A stretch of DNA of 64,000 nucleotides from the NCBI GenBank assembly GCA_024697595.1, contig JAILFK010000010.1, positions 114,852 through 178,851 on the forward strand, given 5' to 3'. Numbering within the stretch: position 1 is the first letter of the stretch; each line of letters opens with the position of its first letter. Below, piece by piece: positions 1 through 9,023 of the stretch. Below the pieces are notes generated by a model, which was not told where the DNA came from, ran no database searches, and saw nothing but the letters and a program-made list of their open reading frames with translations. The position numbers and the translations under genes were made by a program. This DNA is from Lachnospiraceae bacterium. GTDB taxonomy: Bacteria > Bacillota > Clostridia > Lachnospirales > Lachnospiraceae.

Positions 1-1176
1 AAGTAATACATTAATAAACTGAGGAAACTCATCTATACTTGTTCTACGTATTTTTTCGCCAATACCAGGTAGAATTCTTGGATCGTCTTCCATTTTAAAC
101 ATGAGACCATCCATCTCATTATTTTTCATTAATTCCGCCTTACGTTCTTCAGCATCTAAATACATAGATCTAAACTTATATAAATTAAACTCTCGACCAT
201 TTTTCCCAACTCTTTTTTGTTTAAATAAAACCGGACCTGGATCCACTTTTTTAATTTTGGGTGCAACATATAAATATAATACCCCTGTGGCAATAACTCC
301 AACAACAGCTCCTATTATATCCATAAAGCGCTTAGTCCAAATCATCCATGTTTCAGCCACATGATTACTAGTTGTAACCACCATATGACCACCTATTCTC
401 TCAGTCATACGATTTGGCAATCTCTCAGAGTTCATCATAAGACAAACATGAACCACAACACCAATTTCCAAAAGAAAATCAACAATTTCGTTCTGTCTCT
501 TACCTGAACCCACACTGATATAAGCTTCATCTATTACATTTTCAACCAAATAATCCTTTAATTCTGAAACATTACAAACAACTTCTTCTTTTTCAATAAT
601 CTCTCCCTTCATATCTTTATCAACTATGCACACACCACACAGTTCAAAAAGATCATAAGGGCGTTTATTAAATTCTCTTATAATTTCAGCAGCTGTTTCT
701 TCTTTTGCAATCAAAATCATCTTAGAAAGATCATGATTCTTCAAGATTTTATTTCGAATAATTCTCTTCCACACTATTCTCTCTGCATAAATAGCGAACA
801 AAGAAATAATACCTGTAAATCCAAATATTAAACGTGAAAAAACAAAGGACAGCTGAAAAGCATACAAATATATAACGAAAATAGCAAATGTAACTATTAT
901 CTGTGAAATTACTGCTCGCAATTCCCCCCATCTGTCACGCCTTATAATATTTTTATAAGCAGAAGTTGCCAACGCTGTTACAATATAAATAATAACAAGA
1001 GATATCCATCCAACTTCAAGAATATCATGCCACCAAAATTCATATTCAATTTTTTGTCTGATTAAAATAGCCAAAGCATAAGATAATGTAAGAGCCACAA
1101 CATCTCCTATCAAAAAGTCAAAATGCTTTGCCCAAGATTTTAGTTTTCTCGCATACATAGGCATATTATATAACAT
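1..1176 (-). CDS. Polyprenyl glycosylphosphotransferase (exopolysaccharide-initiating sugar transferase), C-terminus cut by window edge
   Basis: Membrane enzyme that would transfer a sugar phosphate to undecaprenyl phosphate to start an exopolysaccharide repeat unit. The frame is open from 1176 to the window edge, giving 392 codons. The N-terminal part is hydrophobic with several membrane segments. A Rossmann-like middle domain (KMILIAKEETAAEIIREF) follows, then a last membrane helix leading into the family hallmarks DPGPVLFKQKRVGKNG, YKFRSM, DPRILPGIGEKIRRTS and DEFPQF. Only the last part of the catalytic domain, roughly 70 residues by comparison with the family, is missing. The start is uncertain: ATG at 1176 or 1164, neither with a strong ribosome binding site. 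A degraded acyltransferase lies just upstream, so this is probably the edge of an exopolysaccharide gene cluster. Confidence 0.88.
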   Translation of the reverse strand, partial: MLYNMPMYARKLKSWAKHFDFLIGDVVALTLSYALAILIRQKIEYEFWWHDILEVGWISLVIIYIVTALATSAYKNIIRRDRWGELRAVISQIIVTFAIFVIYLYAFQLSFVFSRLIFGFTGIISLFAIYAERIVWKRIIRNKILKNHDLSKMILIAKEETAAEIIREFNKRPYDLFELCGVCIVDKDMKGEIIEKEEVVCNVSELKDYLVENVIDEAYISVGSGKRQNEIVDFLLEIGVVVHVCLMMNSERLPNRMTERIGGHMVVTTSNHVAETWMIWTKRFMDIIGAVVGVIATGVLYLYVAPKIKKVDPGPVLFKQKRVGKNGREFNLYKFRSMYLDAEERKAELMKNNEMDGLMFKMEDDPRILPGIGEKIRRTSIDEFPQFINVLL

Positions 1177-1195
1177 TAGACCAAAAGAATCTATG

Positions 1196-1874
1196 TTATT
1201 TTTGTGATATAGAATTTAACCTTTCTTGTTTCTTTTCCCTTATTATTCCCTCGATATATTGATAAATAATAGCAACTAATAACGATATTACCATAATGAT
1301 AAATGGAGGTATAATAAACCATACACCATCAGGTAAAACTTCATTTAACGCGTTTCTGAAGAATATATGCGTCAACCACATAACAGTTGAATATTTCCCA
1401 ATGAAGGCAAATATTTTTCTAAACCCTGGTATCTTAAAAATAATGAATATTGCCAAAAATATCTGCCAAAACAGATATAACCACTTCAGTAAAAGAATCG
1501 CCATAGAGAGAAAAAAACTCCTCTCCCATTACTTGTGATTTAATCCAATAAAATACATAAGACAAAATTGCCACCGTACAAAAAGTTTTCATAACCTTTG
1601 TAAGACGAATCTTAATCCAGCTAGAATCATCTAATATTTCAGGTTTGTTCATAAAACTGAGGTAAAGTCCATAACCGGAAACAAAGGCGAAAATGGCCAC
1701 ACAAACCTTGGCATATATTCCAACATTTAGCACGCCCTCCATTGTAAATGGAGCAAAATTTAAATTTAGATCCTTGAACAAATCTGTATCGTGAAAACAA
1801 TGATGAAATATCATCCAAAGTATAGCTATTCCCTTTAATGCAGTTGAATCTTCCTTCTAAATATATCTACCCAT
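1196..1874 (-). pseudogene. Decayed acyltransferase (acyltransferase-3 family), nonsense plus deletion/frameshift
   Basis: Remnant of a membrane O-acyltransferase of the type that acetylates polysaccharides. A good start (ATG 1874 behind AGGAAATTAATT) reads M-G-R-Y-I and then meets an in-frame TAG at 1859-1857. The same frame continues with the family N-terminus (ALKGIAILWMIFHHCF, then FVSGYGLYLSF) to a stop at 1434. The C-terminal signature (FAFIGKYSTVMWLTHIFF) is in another frame, ending at 1196. The two parts add up to about 210 residues, whereas the family is usually about 340 or more, so the middle has probably been deleted. The junction at about 1440-1480 carries two copies of TTTTGGCA, which could be a deletion scar. 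The nonsense codon, frameshift and missing middle all point to a dead gene. Confidence 0.85.
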
Positions 1875-1894
1875 AATTAATTTCCTATAAAAAC

Positions 1895-1943
1895 ATCGGC
1901 CTCTAAAAGCAAGAATATAAAACTCTAACTTTTAGGGGCCGAT
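1895..1943 (-). terminator. Terminator after nfnB
   Basis: A 15-bp stem (ATCGGCCCCTAAAAG pairing with the arm at 1895-1909, one G-U pair) with a 19-base loop. On the minus strand it is followed by GTTTTTAT. It lies about 40 bases past the nfnB stop. Confidence 0.85.
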
Positions 1944-1984
1944 AAAATATTAGCAATGCTAAATATGCAATTTCACATCACATA

Positions 1985-3376
1985 TTATTTATTCTGAAAA
2001 TACTCGTGAATACCTGCTGCTGCAGCCTTACCAGCACCCATAGCAAGAATAACTGTAGCTGCTCCTGTAACAGCATCACCACCGGCATATACAGCATCCT
2101 TTGTTGTCGCTCCATCTTCCTCTGCAACAATACATCCACGTCTGTTTGTCTCAATACCCTTTGTTGTGCTTGAGATAAGTGGATTAGGTGATGTACCAAG
2201 TGACATGATTACTGTATCAGCCTCAATCTCATACTCAGATCCAGGGATCTCAATAGGGCTTCTACGACCAGACTCATCAGGCTCACCAAGTTCCATCTTG
2301 ATAACCTTAACACCAGATACCCAACCCTTGTCATCAACAAGAATCTCTGTAGGATTCTGAAGCAAATCAAAGATCACTCCCTCTTCCTTAGCATGGTGTA
2401 CTTCCTCTGCTCTAGCAGGAAGCTCAGCTTCACTACGACGATATACTACATGAACCTCTGCGCCAAGACGAAGAGCTGTTCTAGCAGCATCCATTGCAAC
2501 GTTACCACCACCTACAACTACAACCTTCTTACCTCTTGAAATAGGTGTGTCAAAGCCTTCTACATAAGCCTTCATAAGATTGTTTCTTGTAAGGAACTCA
2601 TTTGCTGAGAACACGCCATTAGCCTGCTCTCCAGGGATTCCCATAAATCTTGGAAGACCAGCACCTGAACCGATAAACACAGCCTCAAATCCCTCTTCTT
2701 CCATCAATTTATCAATAGTAATAGTCTTTCCAATAATAACATTTGTCTCGATCTTTACGCCAAGAGATTTAACATTTTCAACCTCAGCAGCAACAACCTT
2801 TGACTTTGGAAGTCTGAACTCAGGAATACCATATACAAGCACTCCACCAGCCTCATGTAAAGCCTCGAAAATTGTCACATCATAACCAAGTTTAGCCAAA
2901 TCACCAGCACATGTAAGTCCTGCAGGACCAGAACCTACTACAGCCACCTTGTGACCATTCTTGCTCTCTGCGCCCTGTGGCTTGATACCATTTTCTCTAG
3001 CCCAGTCAGCAGTAAATCTCTCTAACTTACCGATAGATACAGGGTCTCCCTTGAATCCACGGATACATTTTCCCTCACACTGGCTCTCCTGCGGACATAC
3101 ACGACCACATACAGCAGGAAGTGCAGAAGAATCACTGATAACATTATAAGCCTCAGCAATATTTCCTTCCTTAATCTGAGCAATAAATGCAGGGATATTA
3201 ATTGAAACAGGGCATCCTTTGATACACTGTGCATTTTTACAATTTAAACAACGAGTAGCCTCGTCCATAGCTTCCTCAAGAGAATAACCAAGGCATACTT
3301 CCTCAAAATTTGTTGCGCGAACCTTTGGGTCTTGTTCGCTAACTGGTACTCTTACCAACACATCTACATTAGCCAT
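1985..3376 (-). CDS. nfnB: NfnB-type NADPH/ferredoxin transhydrogenase large subunit (glutamate synthase small-subunit-like)
   Basis: Iron-sulfur flavoprotein of 463 residues, cytoplasmic. The N-terminus carries two cysteine clusters for [4Fe-4S] centres (CLNCKNAQCIKGCP and CPQESQCEGKC). Next comes an FAD-binding Rossmann motif (VVGSGPAGLTCAGDLA) and a second nucleotide-binding motif (VVVVGGGNVAMDAARTALR). It ends with a FAD-closing motif (YAGGDAVTGAATVILAMGAG). Such proteins are often labelled GltA, the small subunit of glutamate synthase. No large subunit is nearby, and the gene overlaps by one base (TAATG) a ferredoxin reductase-like partner, which is the NfnAB arrangement. NfnAB couples NADH, NADPH and reduced ferredoxin by electron bifurcation; this role is inferred from the pairing. 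Length matches the family. Confidence 0.9.
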   Translation of the reverse strand: MANVDVLVRVPVSEQDPKVRATNFEEVCLGYSLEEAMDEATRCLNCKNAQCIKGCPVSINIPAFIAQIKEGNIAEAYNVISDSSALPAVCGRVCPQESQCEGKCIRGFKGDPVSIGKLERFTADWARENGIKPQGAESKNGHKVAVVGSGPAGLTCAGDLAKLGYDVTIFEALHEAGGVLVYGIPEFRLPKSKVVAAEVENVKSLGVKIETNVIIGKTITIDKLMEEEGFEAVFIGSGAGLPRFMGIPGEQANGVFSANEFLTRNNLMKAYVEGFDTPISRGKKVVVVGGGNVAMDAARTALRLGAEVHVVYRRSEAELPARAEEVHHAKEEGVIFDLLQNPTEILVDDKGWVSGVKVIKMELGEPDESGRRSPIEIPGSEYEIEADTVIMSLGTSPNPLISSTTKGIETNRRGCIVAEEDGATTKDAVYAGGDAVTGAATVILAMGAGKAAAAGIHEYFQNK

Positions 3377-4266
3377 TATTCGTCACCTCCACAATGTCCG
3401 CATCCGCCATGATGTGTATCTCCCTCTTCGAGAGCTAGCATAGCACGGCCTTCTTCAGTTTTATACTGTGCCTGTCTAGCCATAGCCTGATCGAAATCAA
3501 CAAGATGTCCATCAAACTCAGGTCCATCAACACATGCAAACTTAACTTCATCACCAACAACAAGACGGCATGCTCCACACATACCTGTTCCATCAACCAT
3601 AATAGGGTTCATAGATACAACTGTTGGAATATTCAATTCCTTTGTAAGTTTGCATACGAATTTCATCATAATCATTGGTCCGATTGCTACGCAATGATCA
3701 AATGTCTGTCCTTCGTCAACAAGTGCCTGAAGCTGATTTGTTCCCATACCATGGAAACCATATGTACCATCATCAGTAGTAACGCAAAGCTGTGTTGCAA
3801 CCTTTTCCATCTCATCAACAAAGAATAATAAATCCTTTGTACGAGATCCCATGATTACTGTAGAATCAACACCATGCTCCTTTAACCACTTAACCTGTGG
3901 ATATACTGGCGCTGTTCCTACACCACCTGCGATAAATACAATCTTCTTTTTCTTGATCTCATCTAAGTTGTCCTCCACACACAACTCTGAAGGGATACCA
4001 AGTGGTCCAACAAAATCTTCAAAGCTATCTCCAGCCTTAAGTTCTGCCATTCTCACTGTTGAGGCTCCTACTGTCTGGAATACAATAGTAATAGTTCCAG
4101 CCTCTCTATCATAATCACATATAGTAAGTGGAATTCTCTCTCCCACTTCATCAATTTTGACAATTACAAATTGACCTGGCAAACATGATGCAGCAACTCT
4201 AGGTGCCTTGACATCCATAAGATAAATCTTATCAGCCAATTTTTCTGCCTTTAATATTGGATACAT
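3376..4266 (-). CDS. nfnA: NfnA-type ferredoxin-NADP reductase subunit (dihydroorotate dehydrogenase electron-transfer-like)
   Basis: FAD- and NAD-binding subunit of 296 residues. A ferredoxin reductase-like FAD domain (PGQFVIVKIDEVGERIPLTI) is followed by an NAD-binding domain (FIAGGVGTAPVYPQVKWLKE) and a C-terminal [2Fe-2S] cluster motif (MCGACRLVVGDEVKFACVDG). This is the domain order of NfnA and PyrK-like subunits. It is translated just ahead of nfnB, with stop and start overlapping. The start ATG follows AAAGGAGGATAATT. The tail is unusual: about 12 residues rich in His, Cys and Gly (HHGGCGHCGG) that I do not recall from the family and that could bind a metal. A strong promoter sits about 135 bases upstream. 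Confidence 0.9.
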   Translation of the reverse strand: MYPILKAEKLADKIYLMDVKAPRVAASCLPGQFVIVKIDEVGERIPLTICDYDREAGTITIVFQTVGASTVRMAELKAGDSFEDFVGPLGIPSELCVEDNLDEIKKKKIVFIAGGVGTAPVYPQVKWLKEHGVDSTVIMGSRTKDLLFFVDEMEKVATQLCVTTDDGTYGFHGMGTNQLQALVDEGQTFDHCVAIGPMIMMKFVCKLTKELNIPTVVSMNPIMVDGTGMCGACRLVVGDEVKFACVDGPEFDGHLVDFDQAMARQAQYKTEEGRAMLALEEGDTHHGGCGHCGGDE

Positions 4267-4401
4267 AATTATCCTCCTTTGGATTTTATCGAAAATGGAA
4301 TATTTCTATTCCATCTTTATCAGTATTTCACAACTACATAAACTAAAGGTAAATTCTCCACTAATTCCCTAAAAATTATATGAAAACCGACACTATTACT
4401 T

Positions 4402-4430
4402 ATAATAAGTTGTTTTCACTTCGCAGTCAA
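4402..4430 (-). promoter_or_regulatory. Promoter of nfnAB
   Basis: Near-consensus sigma-A promoter: TTGACT at 4430-4425, a 17-base spacer, TATTAT at 4407-4402. The -10 sits in a small palindrome (ACTTATTATAAGT). Transcription would start near 4395, leaving a 5' leader of about 130 bases in which I see no riboswitch. The rest of the 4267-4596 gap holds only this promoter and the next terminator. Confidence 0.75.
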
Positions 4431-4499
4431 TTTATTTTAAACTTAAAATTCGACAAATTTTTATCAATTTTTCGGCAAATATTTAACATAGTAAATAAT

Positions 4500-4529
4500 A
4501 GTAGCCGAAGGATAAATCCCCCGGCTACT
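4500..4529 (-). terminator. Terminator after the CobW-DUF1980 gene
   Basis: Perfect 8-bp stem AGTAGCCG/CGGCTACT with a 14-base loop. It is followed on the minus strand by ATTATTTACT, a weak U-tract, so efficiency is uncertain. Confidence 0.6.
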
Positions 4530-4596
4530 CATTATATTATTTAAATTAAATTCATTTCTCAAATATAGACACAGTTTGTATATTTCTTTACCATAA

Positions 4597-5553
4597 TCAG
4601 CTAAAATATACCAACTCATCCTCTGGCTTTTCAGCCGCCTTCATCTCAATTGGATAAAGTACAGGTCCCTTACCCTTGTATTCTCTAGCAAATTCTACCT
4701 TGATTTTAGCTGTCAAATCAATCCAAGATCTATGTGCTGGTGCATTATCAACTCCCACCTTGCACATCATTCCAAGGAATTGTACATCCTCGATACAACA
4801 AGTCATGGCAAATCTTCCTGGAACTATAAGTCCTCTTTTCAATTTTCCCTTACCATCTTGTGGATTATATACAAGGCCTAAGAAATGTACTGTCTTGCCA
4901 TCATACTTCTTAGGATTGTCCATAACATCCATAAACCATAGTGCATAATCAGCATCAGTGATTTCTATCACATCTGCATCAATATCAAATGGCAACTCTT
5001 CTTCTCTATTGTCAATACTTCCATCTTTACGCTCATAAACAATCTGAGCAGGACGGTTTACAGTCTTGATAGCAGCTCTATATTTTGCACGTGGTGTTTC
5101 ATCATCACATCTATTAAATATAGCCACATCAGTCTTAAAAAATTGCTCCTGCATCATTGCACGCATATTTAACATATACATATCAAAAGTTGTGGAATCA
5201 ATAGTACACAAAGACTGTACAATAACCCAATCTTCAGGGGCATCAATCTCATAAATAGTTCCCACGTCCCAGGTTCCATTATATTCAATAAATACAGAAT
5301 CTGGCTTATAAGAATCATTTAACTCTTTTAGTTTTTCCGCTGTAAACTCTTCCTCTTCCTCAAGATATACAACTTCAATGTTGGCCTTCAACAATCTATC
5401 AGTATCATATTCCACATCTCCGTCTTCACAACAGATTACCAATATTTTTTCATTGTCTTCTCCGAATCCATTTTCAAGCAAAGTCTCCTGAACAAGAGTT
5501 GTCTTTCCACTATCCATAAATCCTGTAAAGACATAAACTGGAACTTCAGCCAT
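4597..5553 (-). CDS. CobW-family GTPase fused to a DUF1980 (YcgQ/TIGR03943-like) domain
   Basis: Protein of 318 residues. Residues about 5-30 hold a P-loop (VFTGFMDSGKTTLVQETL) in which the usual GxxGxGKT appears as GFMDSGKT. The GTPase body runs to about residue 190 and contains NRCDD, like the NKxD guanine motif. I do not see the CxCC metal motif of zinc chaperones in its usual place; a CCEDGD stretch near residue 42 may replace it. From about residue 210 the sequence (GKTVHFLGLVYNP, then VPGRFAMTCCIEDVQFLGMM) looks like the C-terminal domain of YcgQ/DUF1980 proteins, which are usually encoded beside a YcgR-type permease and linked to metal homeostasis. A GTPase joined to that domain suggests a metal-handling role; the substrate is unknown. 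It lies 44 bases after the His-rich CobW gene, probably in one operon. Confidence 0.8.
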   Translation of the reverse strand: MAEVPVYVFTGFMDSGKTTLVQETLLENGFGEDNEKILVICCEDGDVEYDTDRLLKANIEVVYLEEEEEFTAEKLKELNDSYKPDSVFIEYNGTWDVGTIYEIDAPEDWVIVQSLCTIDSTTFDMYMLNMRAMMQEQFFKTDVAIFNRCDDETPRAKYRAAIKTVNRPAQIVYERKDGSIDNREEELPFDIDADVIEITDADYALWFMDVMDNPKKYDGKTVHFLGLVYNPQDGKGKLKRGLIVPGRFAMTCCIEDVQFLGMMCKVGVDNAPAHRSWIDLTAKIKVEFAREYKGKGPVLYPIEMKAAEKPEDELVYFS

Positions 5554-5597
5554 TTCAAACCTCCTACACTAGATATATAAATCATAATGTATATTCA

Positions 5598-6689
5598 TTA
5601 ATTTAAACCAAACAATTCTTCTAGTTGATGCTCATCAATATCTGGTCCAATAACAACGAGACGTCCTGTATAATCAGGCTCACCCTCTCTTATCTCGTAC
5701 TCTCCATCAACTAAATCAAAGTAAATCCATGTGCCATCTGTAGACGGAACCATTCCTTTAGCTCTTAAAATATCACCATAGTCCTCTGTCTCAACAAAAG
5801 CTTTGAGAGCATTTTCAATAGTATCTCGCTCAAATACATGTGGAGTTTCCTTGCCCCAACTTGTAAACACATCATCTGCATGATGATGGTGATGGTCATG
5901 GCAACCACATGTGCAGTTCTCATCATGCTCGTGGTGATGGTCATGATGCTCATGATCATGGTGGTGATCGTGGTCATGGTCATGATGATGCTCGTGATCG
6001 TGGTCATGGTCGTGATCGTGCTCATGGTCATGATGATGTTCATGCTCATGCTCCTTGTGCTTAGCTTCAGCCATCAATTTGAATTCTAGATTATCCTGAC
6101 CTTCGATTACCTTCAAAATATTTTCACCAGGAAGTTCATCCCAAGCTGTTGTAATAATTGCTGCCTTTGGATTTAATTCCTGAATCTTCTTTACACAAAA
6201 TTCCAACTGATCAGAAGTAGCCTTTTGACTTCTAGACAAAACAACTGTAGTAGCATATTCAATTTGGTTGTTAAAGAACTCACCAAAAGCTTTCATCTGC
6301 TTAGATGCTTTAAGAGCATTTACCACAGTAACAAGGGCATTGACCTTTACATCATGAGACTCTTCTAAATCGATAACCGATGTCATGACGTCGCTTAATT
6401 TTCCAACTCCAGATGGCTCAATAATTATTCTGTCTGGGTGATAAGTCTCTAAAACTTCCTTTAAATTTTTAGCAAAATCTCCTACCAATGTACAACAAAT
6501 ACATCCTGAATTTAGCTCTGAAATAGTGATTCCAGCGTCTTTTAAAAATCCACCGTCAATTCCAACTTCACCGAACTCATTTTCAATAAGAACAACATTT
6601 TCTCCCTTATAAACTTCATCAATCATTTTTTTGATAAATGTTGTTTTTCCAGCTCCTAAAAAGCCTGAAATAATATCTACCTTTGTCAT
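5598..6689 (-). CDS. CobW/COG0523 GTPase with long His-Asp-rich metal-binding stretch
   Basis: G3E-family P-loop GTPase of 363 residues, probably a metallochaperone for zinc or a similar ion. It shows the P-loop SGFLGAGKTTFIKKM, the metal motif GCICCTL, a Walker B-like IIIEPSGVGKLSDV and a CobW C-terminal domain (APPROX. residues 280-360, WIYFDLVDGEY). Between them, about residues 220-270, is a run of His and Asp repeats (blocks such as HEHEHHHDHEHDHD) ending in CTCGCHDHHHHH. The longest frame starts at 6719. I prefer ATG 6689 because AGAAGG lies nine bases ahead and the protein then starts MTKVDIISGFLGAGKT. It begins 30 bases after argS. The His block suggests metal storage or sensing; the metal cannot be read from sequence. 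Confidence 0.88.
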   Translation of the reverse strand: MTKVDIISGFLGAGKTTFIKKMIDEVYKGENVVLIENEFGEVGIDGGFLKDAGITISELNSGCICCTLVGDFAKNLKEVLETYHPDRIIIEPSGVGKLSDVMTSVIDLEESHDVKVNALVTVVNALKASKQMKAFGEFFNNQIEYATTVVLSRSQKATSDQLEFCVKKIQELNPKAAIITTAWDELPGENILKVIEGQDNLEFKLMAEAKHKEHEHEHHHDHEHDHDHDHDHEHHHDHDHDHHHDHEHHDHHHEHDENCTCGCHDHHHHHADDVFTSWGKETPHVFERDTIENALKAFVETEDYGDILRAKGMVPSTDGTWIYFDLVDGEYEIREGEPDYTGRLVVIGPDIDEHQLEELFGLN

Positions 6690-6719
6690 ATCTCTATCCC
6701 TTCTTTCTGAAAAATACAA

Positions 6720-8486
6720 TTACATTCTTTCAGGTGCTTCAAAACCTAGTAAATCAATACAGATTTCAAGGGCCTGCTTTGTCAACTGTAATAAGCTGAT
6801 ATAACCAGCCTGTTTTACTTCATCCTCCTCACCAAGAATCTTGGTCTCATGATAGAACTTGTTAAATGCATTAGCTAAATCATATATGTATGCACATATT
6901 TTGTGAGGAGCTATATCCTCATATGCATTTTTTATAGAAGTATTAAATTTTGCAAGTTCAAGCATCAAAGCCTTCTGGCTCTCTGTCTCAGCAGGTAAAA
7001 TCTTACCATTTAGGGCATTTTTCCCACTCTGCTGATATTTATTTAAAATAGATTTCATACGGACGATTGTATATAAAATGTATGGTCCAGTATTTCCCTC
7101 AAAGGATGTAAATCTATCTATATCAAATATATAATCTTTTGATGCTTGATTTGATAAGTCACCATATTTAATAGCAGCAAGAGCCACTGTCTTTGAAGTT
7201 TCTTTTGCCTCCTGCTCACCCATGGTATCATTTTCAATAATTTTAGAATGCATCTTGTCATTGATATCTGCAATCAAATTTTCAAGGCGCATAACTCCAC
7301 CATCTCTTGTCTTAAATGGTTTTCCATCCTTACCGTTCATTGTACCAAATCCAATGAACTTCAAATCTGTAGAATCAGATACAATTCCTGTCTTTTTAGC
7401 ACATCTAAATACCTGAACAAAATGTAATTCCTGACGTTTATCAACTACATAAATCACCTGATCTGGATGATAATCAGCTTCACGCCATATTAAAGTAGCC
7501 AAATCAGTTGTGTTGTATAAAGCCGCTCCATCTGACTTTAAAATCATACATGGAGGTATCTCCTTGGCATCAGATTCTTCAGCCACATCAACCACCAAAG
7601 CGCCCTCGCTCTCGTAAGCAAAACCATCAGCTTTCATCTTCTCTACCATATCAGGAATATATGGATCGGCATCAGACTCGCCCTTCCATAAATCAAATGA
7701 CACATTTAAGTTTTCATAATTTTTCTTTAAATCTGTAACAGAAACATCTAAAATATGCTTCAACAAAGCTGTATATCCAGGATTTCCGTGCTGCAATTCA
7801 AAAGTAGCAGCCATAGCTTCCTCTTTATATGCTTCATCTTCCTTGGATTTTCCACTAGCTGTAGGATAAATTTCCTCCAACTCTCCAATTGTAAACGGAG
7901 CCTCCGCAGGATATTCACCTTTATAATTTTCATCAAAATATACTAAATCCGGCTGACGATAACGCAACTCAGTGATTATAAGCCCCATCTGAAGCCCCCA
8001 ATCACCTAGGTGCACATCACCGATAACATTATTTCCCATGAATCGATTAATTCTTTTTATACTCTCACCAATTACCGCCGAGCGCAAATGTCCCACATGA
8101 AGTGGTTTCGCCACATTTGGTCCGCCGTAATCTATCATTATAGTCTTTTTCTCAGACACTTCATCTAAACCAAGTCTAGAATCTGCAAGCATTTTATTAT
8201 TATAATCAGCCAAAAACTCCTCATCGACTTTCATGTTCAAAAAGCCCGGGTTGCATGCCTCAACACTAGAAAAAATTTTATTTCCCTGTAATTTTTCACA
8301 CACCTCGGTAGCAATCATAATTGGAGCCTTATGAGCCTCTTTTGCACAAGCCAAAGCGCCATTGCACTGATACTCGCACAAATCTGGTCTATTTGAAATA
8401 GTTACATAACCATATTTCTCACCATATCCGCACTCCACAAATGCTTTTGTAACTTCATCTTTTATAATATTTATTAATTCCTGCAT
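6720..8486 (-). CDS. argS: Arginyl-tRNA synthetase
   Basis: Class I aminoacyl-tRNA synthetase charging tRNA-Arg, 588 residues, normal for the family. The N-terminal additional domain (residues 1-110) recognises the tRNA. The catalytic core has the HIGH equivalent (KPLHVGHLRSAVIGES) and, as in many ArgRS, a degenerate KMSKS region (KDGKPFKTRDGG). The C-terminal helical anticodon-binding domain ends LLGFEAPERM. The queT-like gene lies 31 bases upstream and the His-rich GTPase follows, so these are probably cotranscribed. Confidence 0.97.
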   Translation of the reverse strand: MQELINIIKDEVTKAFVECGYGEKYGYVTISNRPDLCEYQCNGALACAKEAHKAPIMIATEVCEKLQGNKIFSSVEACNPGFLNMKVDEEFLADYNNKMLADSRLGLDEVSEKKTIMIDYGGPNVAKPLHVGHLRSAVIGESIKRINRFMGNNVIGDVHLGDWGLQMGLIITELRYRQPDLVYFDENYKGEYPAEAPFTIGELEEIYPTASGKSKEDEAYKEEAMAATFELQHGNPGYTALLKHILDVSVTDLKKNYENLNVSFDLWKGESDADPYIPDMVEKMKADGFAYESEGALVVDVAEESDAKEIPPCMILKSDGAALYNTTDLATLIWREADYHPDQVIYVVDKRQELHFVQVFRCAKKTGIVSDSTDLKFIGFGTMNGKDGKPFKTRDGGVMRLENLIADINDKMHSKIIENDTMGEQEAKETSKTVALAAIKYGDLSNQASKDYIFDIDRFTSFEGNTGPYILYTIVRMKSILNKYQQSGKNALNGKILPAETESQKALMLELAKFNTSIKNAYEDIAPHKICAYIYDLANAFNKFYHETKILGEEDEVKQAGYISLLQLTKQALEICIDLLGFEAPERM

Positions 8487-8517
8487 AAATGTCTCCTATA
8501 ATAATAGAATATATTTT

Positions 8518-9015
8518 TTAGTCCTCTCCCATTTTAAAGATTTGACTACGATTTTTCCACAATATTTTTTTCAAAAACATTCCTACAACACATACACTTA
8601 CAGCTTCTCCAATTCCAACTGTAATAGCCATAAACCACCATGCATCTCCCATGTTATAAGCATATTTTAAAATAAGTGGCACAATAATCATATTCGAAAT
8701 GACTGGTGGCAAAGTAAATGCAAACTTTGTATTTTTTAGCATTCTTGTTCCAACAGCTCCGATCAATGTAGCTAAAGTACCAAATATCATATCTGCTACA
8801 ACTCCGCTTGTTATAGTATTACTGATAAAACAACCAATCACAAGTCCAGGTACTGCAGCTGGTGTAAATATTGGTAAAATGCACAAGGCCTCCGATAAAC
8901 GAATCTGAATCGCTCCATTTGCCAAGTTAAATGCATTGATGAAATAAGTCATCACCACATAGATTGCTGCAATCATTGCAGCTTGTGTTATAAATAACGC
9001 CTTTTTGTTTCTCAT
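8518..9015 (-). CDS. queT: QueT-family transporter (putative queuosine precursor ECF S component)
   Basis: Small membrane protein of 165 residues with five or six hydrophobic segments, matching COG4708/QueT proteins, the substrate-binding components of ECF transporters thought to import queuosine precursors such as preQ1. Recognisable parts are the N-terminus (TQAAMIAAIYVVMTY), IQIRLSEALCILPIF, the conserved GLVIGCFISN and the C-terminal AITVGIGEAVSVC. Start ATG follows AAGGAGAG. A possible preQ1-type leader lies just upstream. It is at the head of the argS/CobW run, and queA lies about 13 kb away in this window, which fits a cell using the queuosine pathway. Confidence 0.85.
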   Translation of the reverse strand: MRNKKALFITQAAMIAAIYVVMTYFINAFNLANGAIQIRLSEALCILPIFTPAAVPGLVIGCFISNTITSGVVADMIFGTLATLIGAVGTRMLKNTKFAFTLPPVISNMIIVPLILKYAYNMGDAWWFMAITVGIGEAVSVCVVGMFLKKILWKNRSQIFKMGED

Positions 9016-9023
9016 ATTTAATT

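Noticed and set aside
1985..3376. Naming this gene as glutamate synthase small subunit
   Set aside because: No large subunit is near and the one-base overlap with a ferredoxin reductase-like gene favours NfnB.
5765..6089. Long reading frames on both strands over the His-rich block
   Set aside because: They arise from the repeated CAT/GAC codons of the His/Asp stretch and are rich in Met and Thr or Val without other features.
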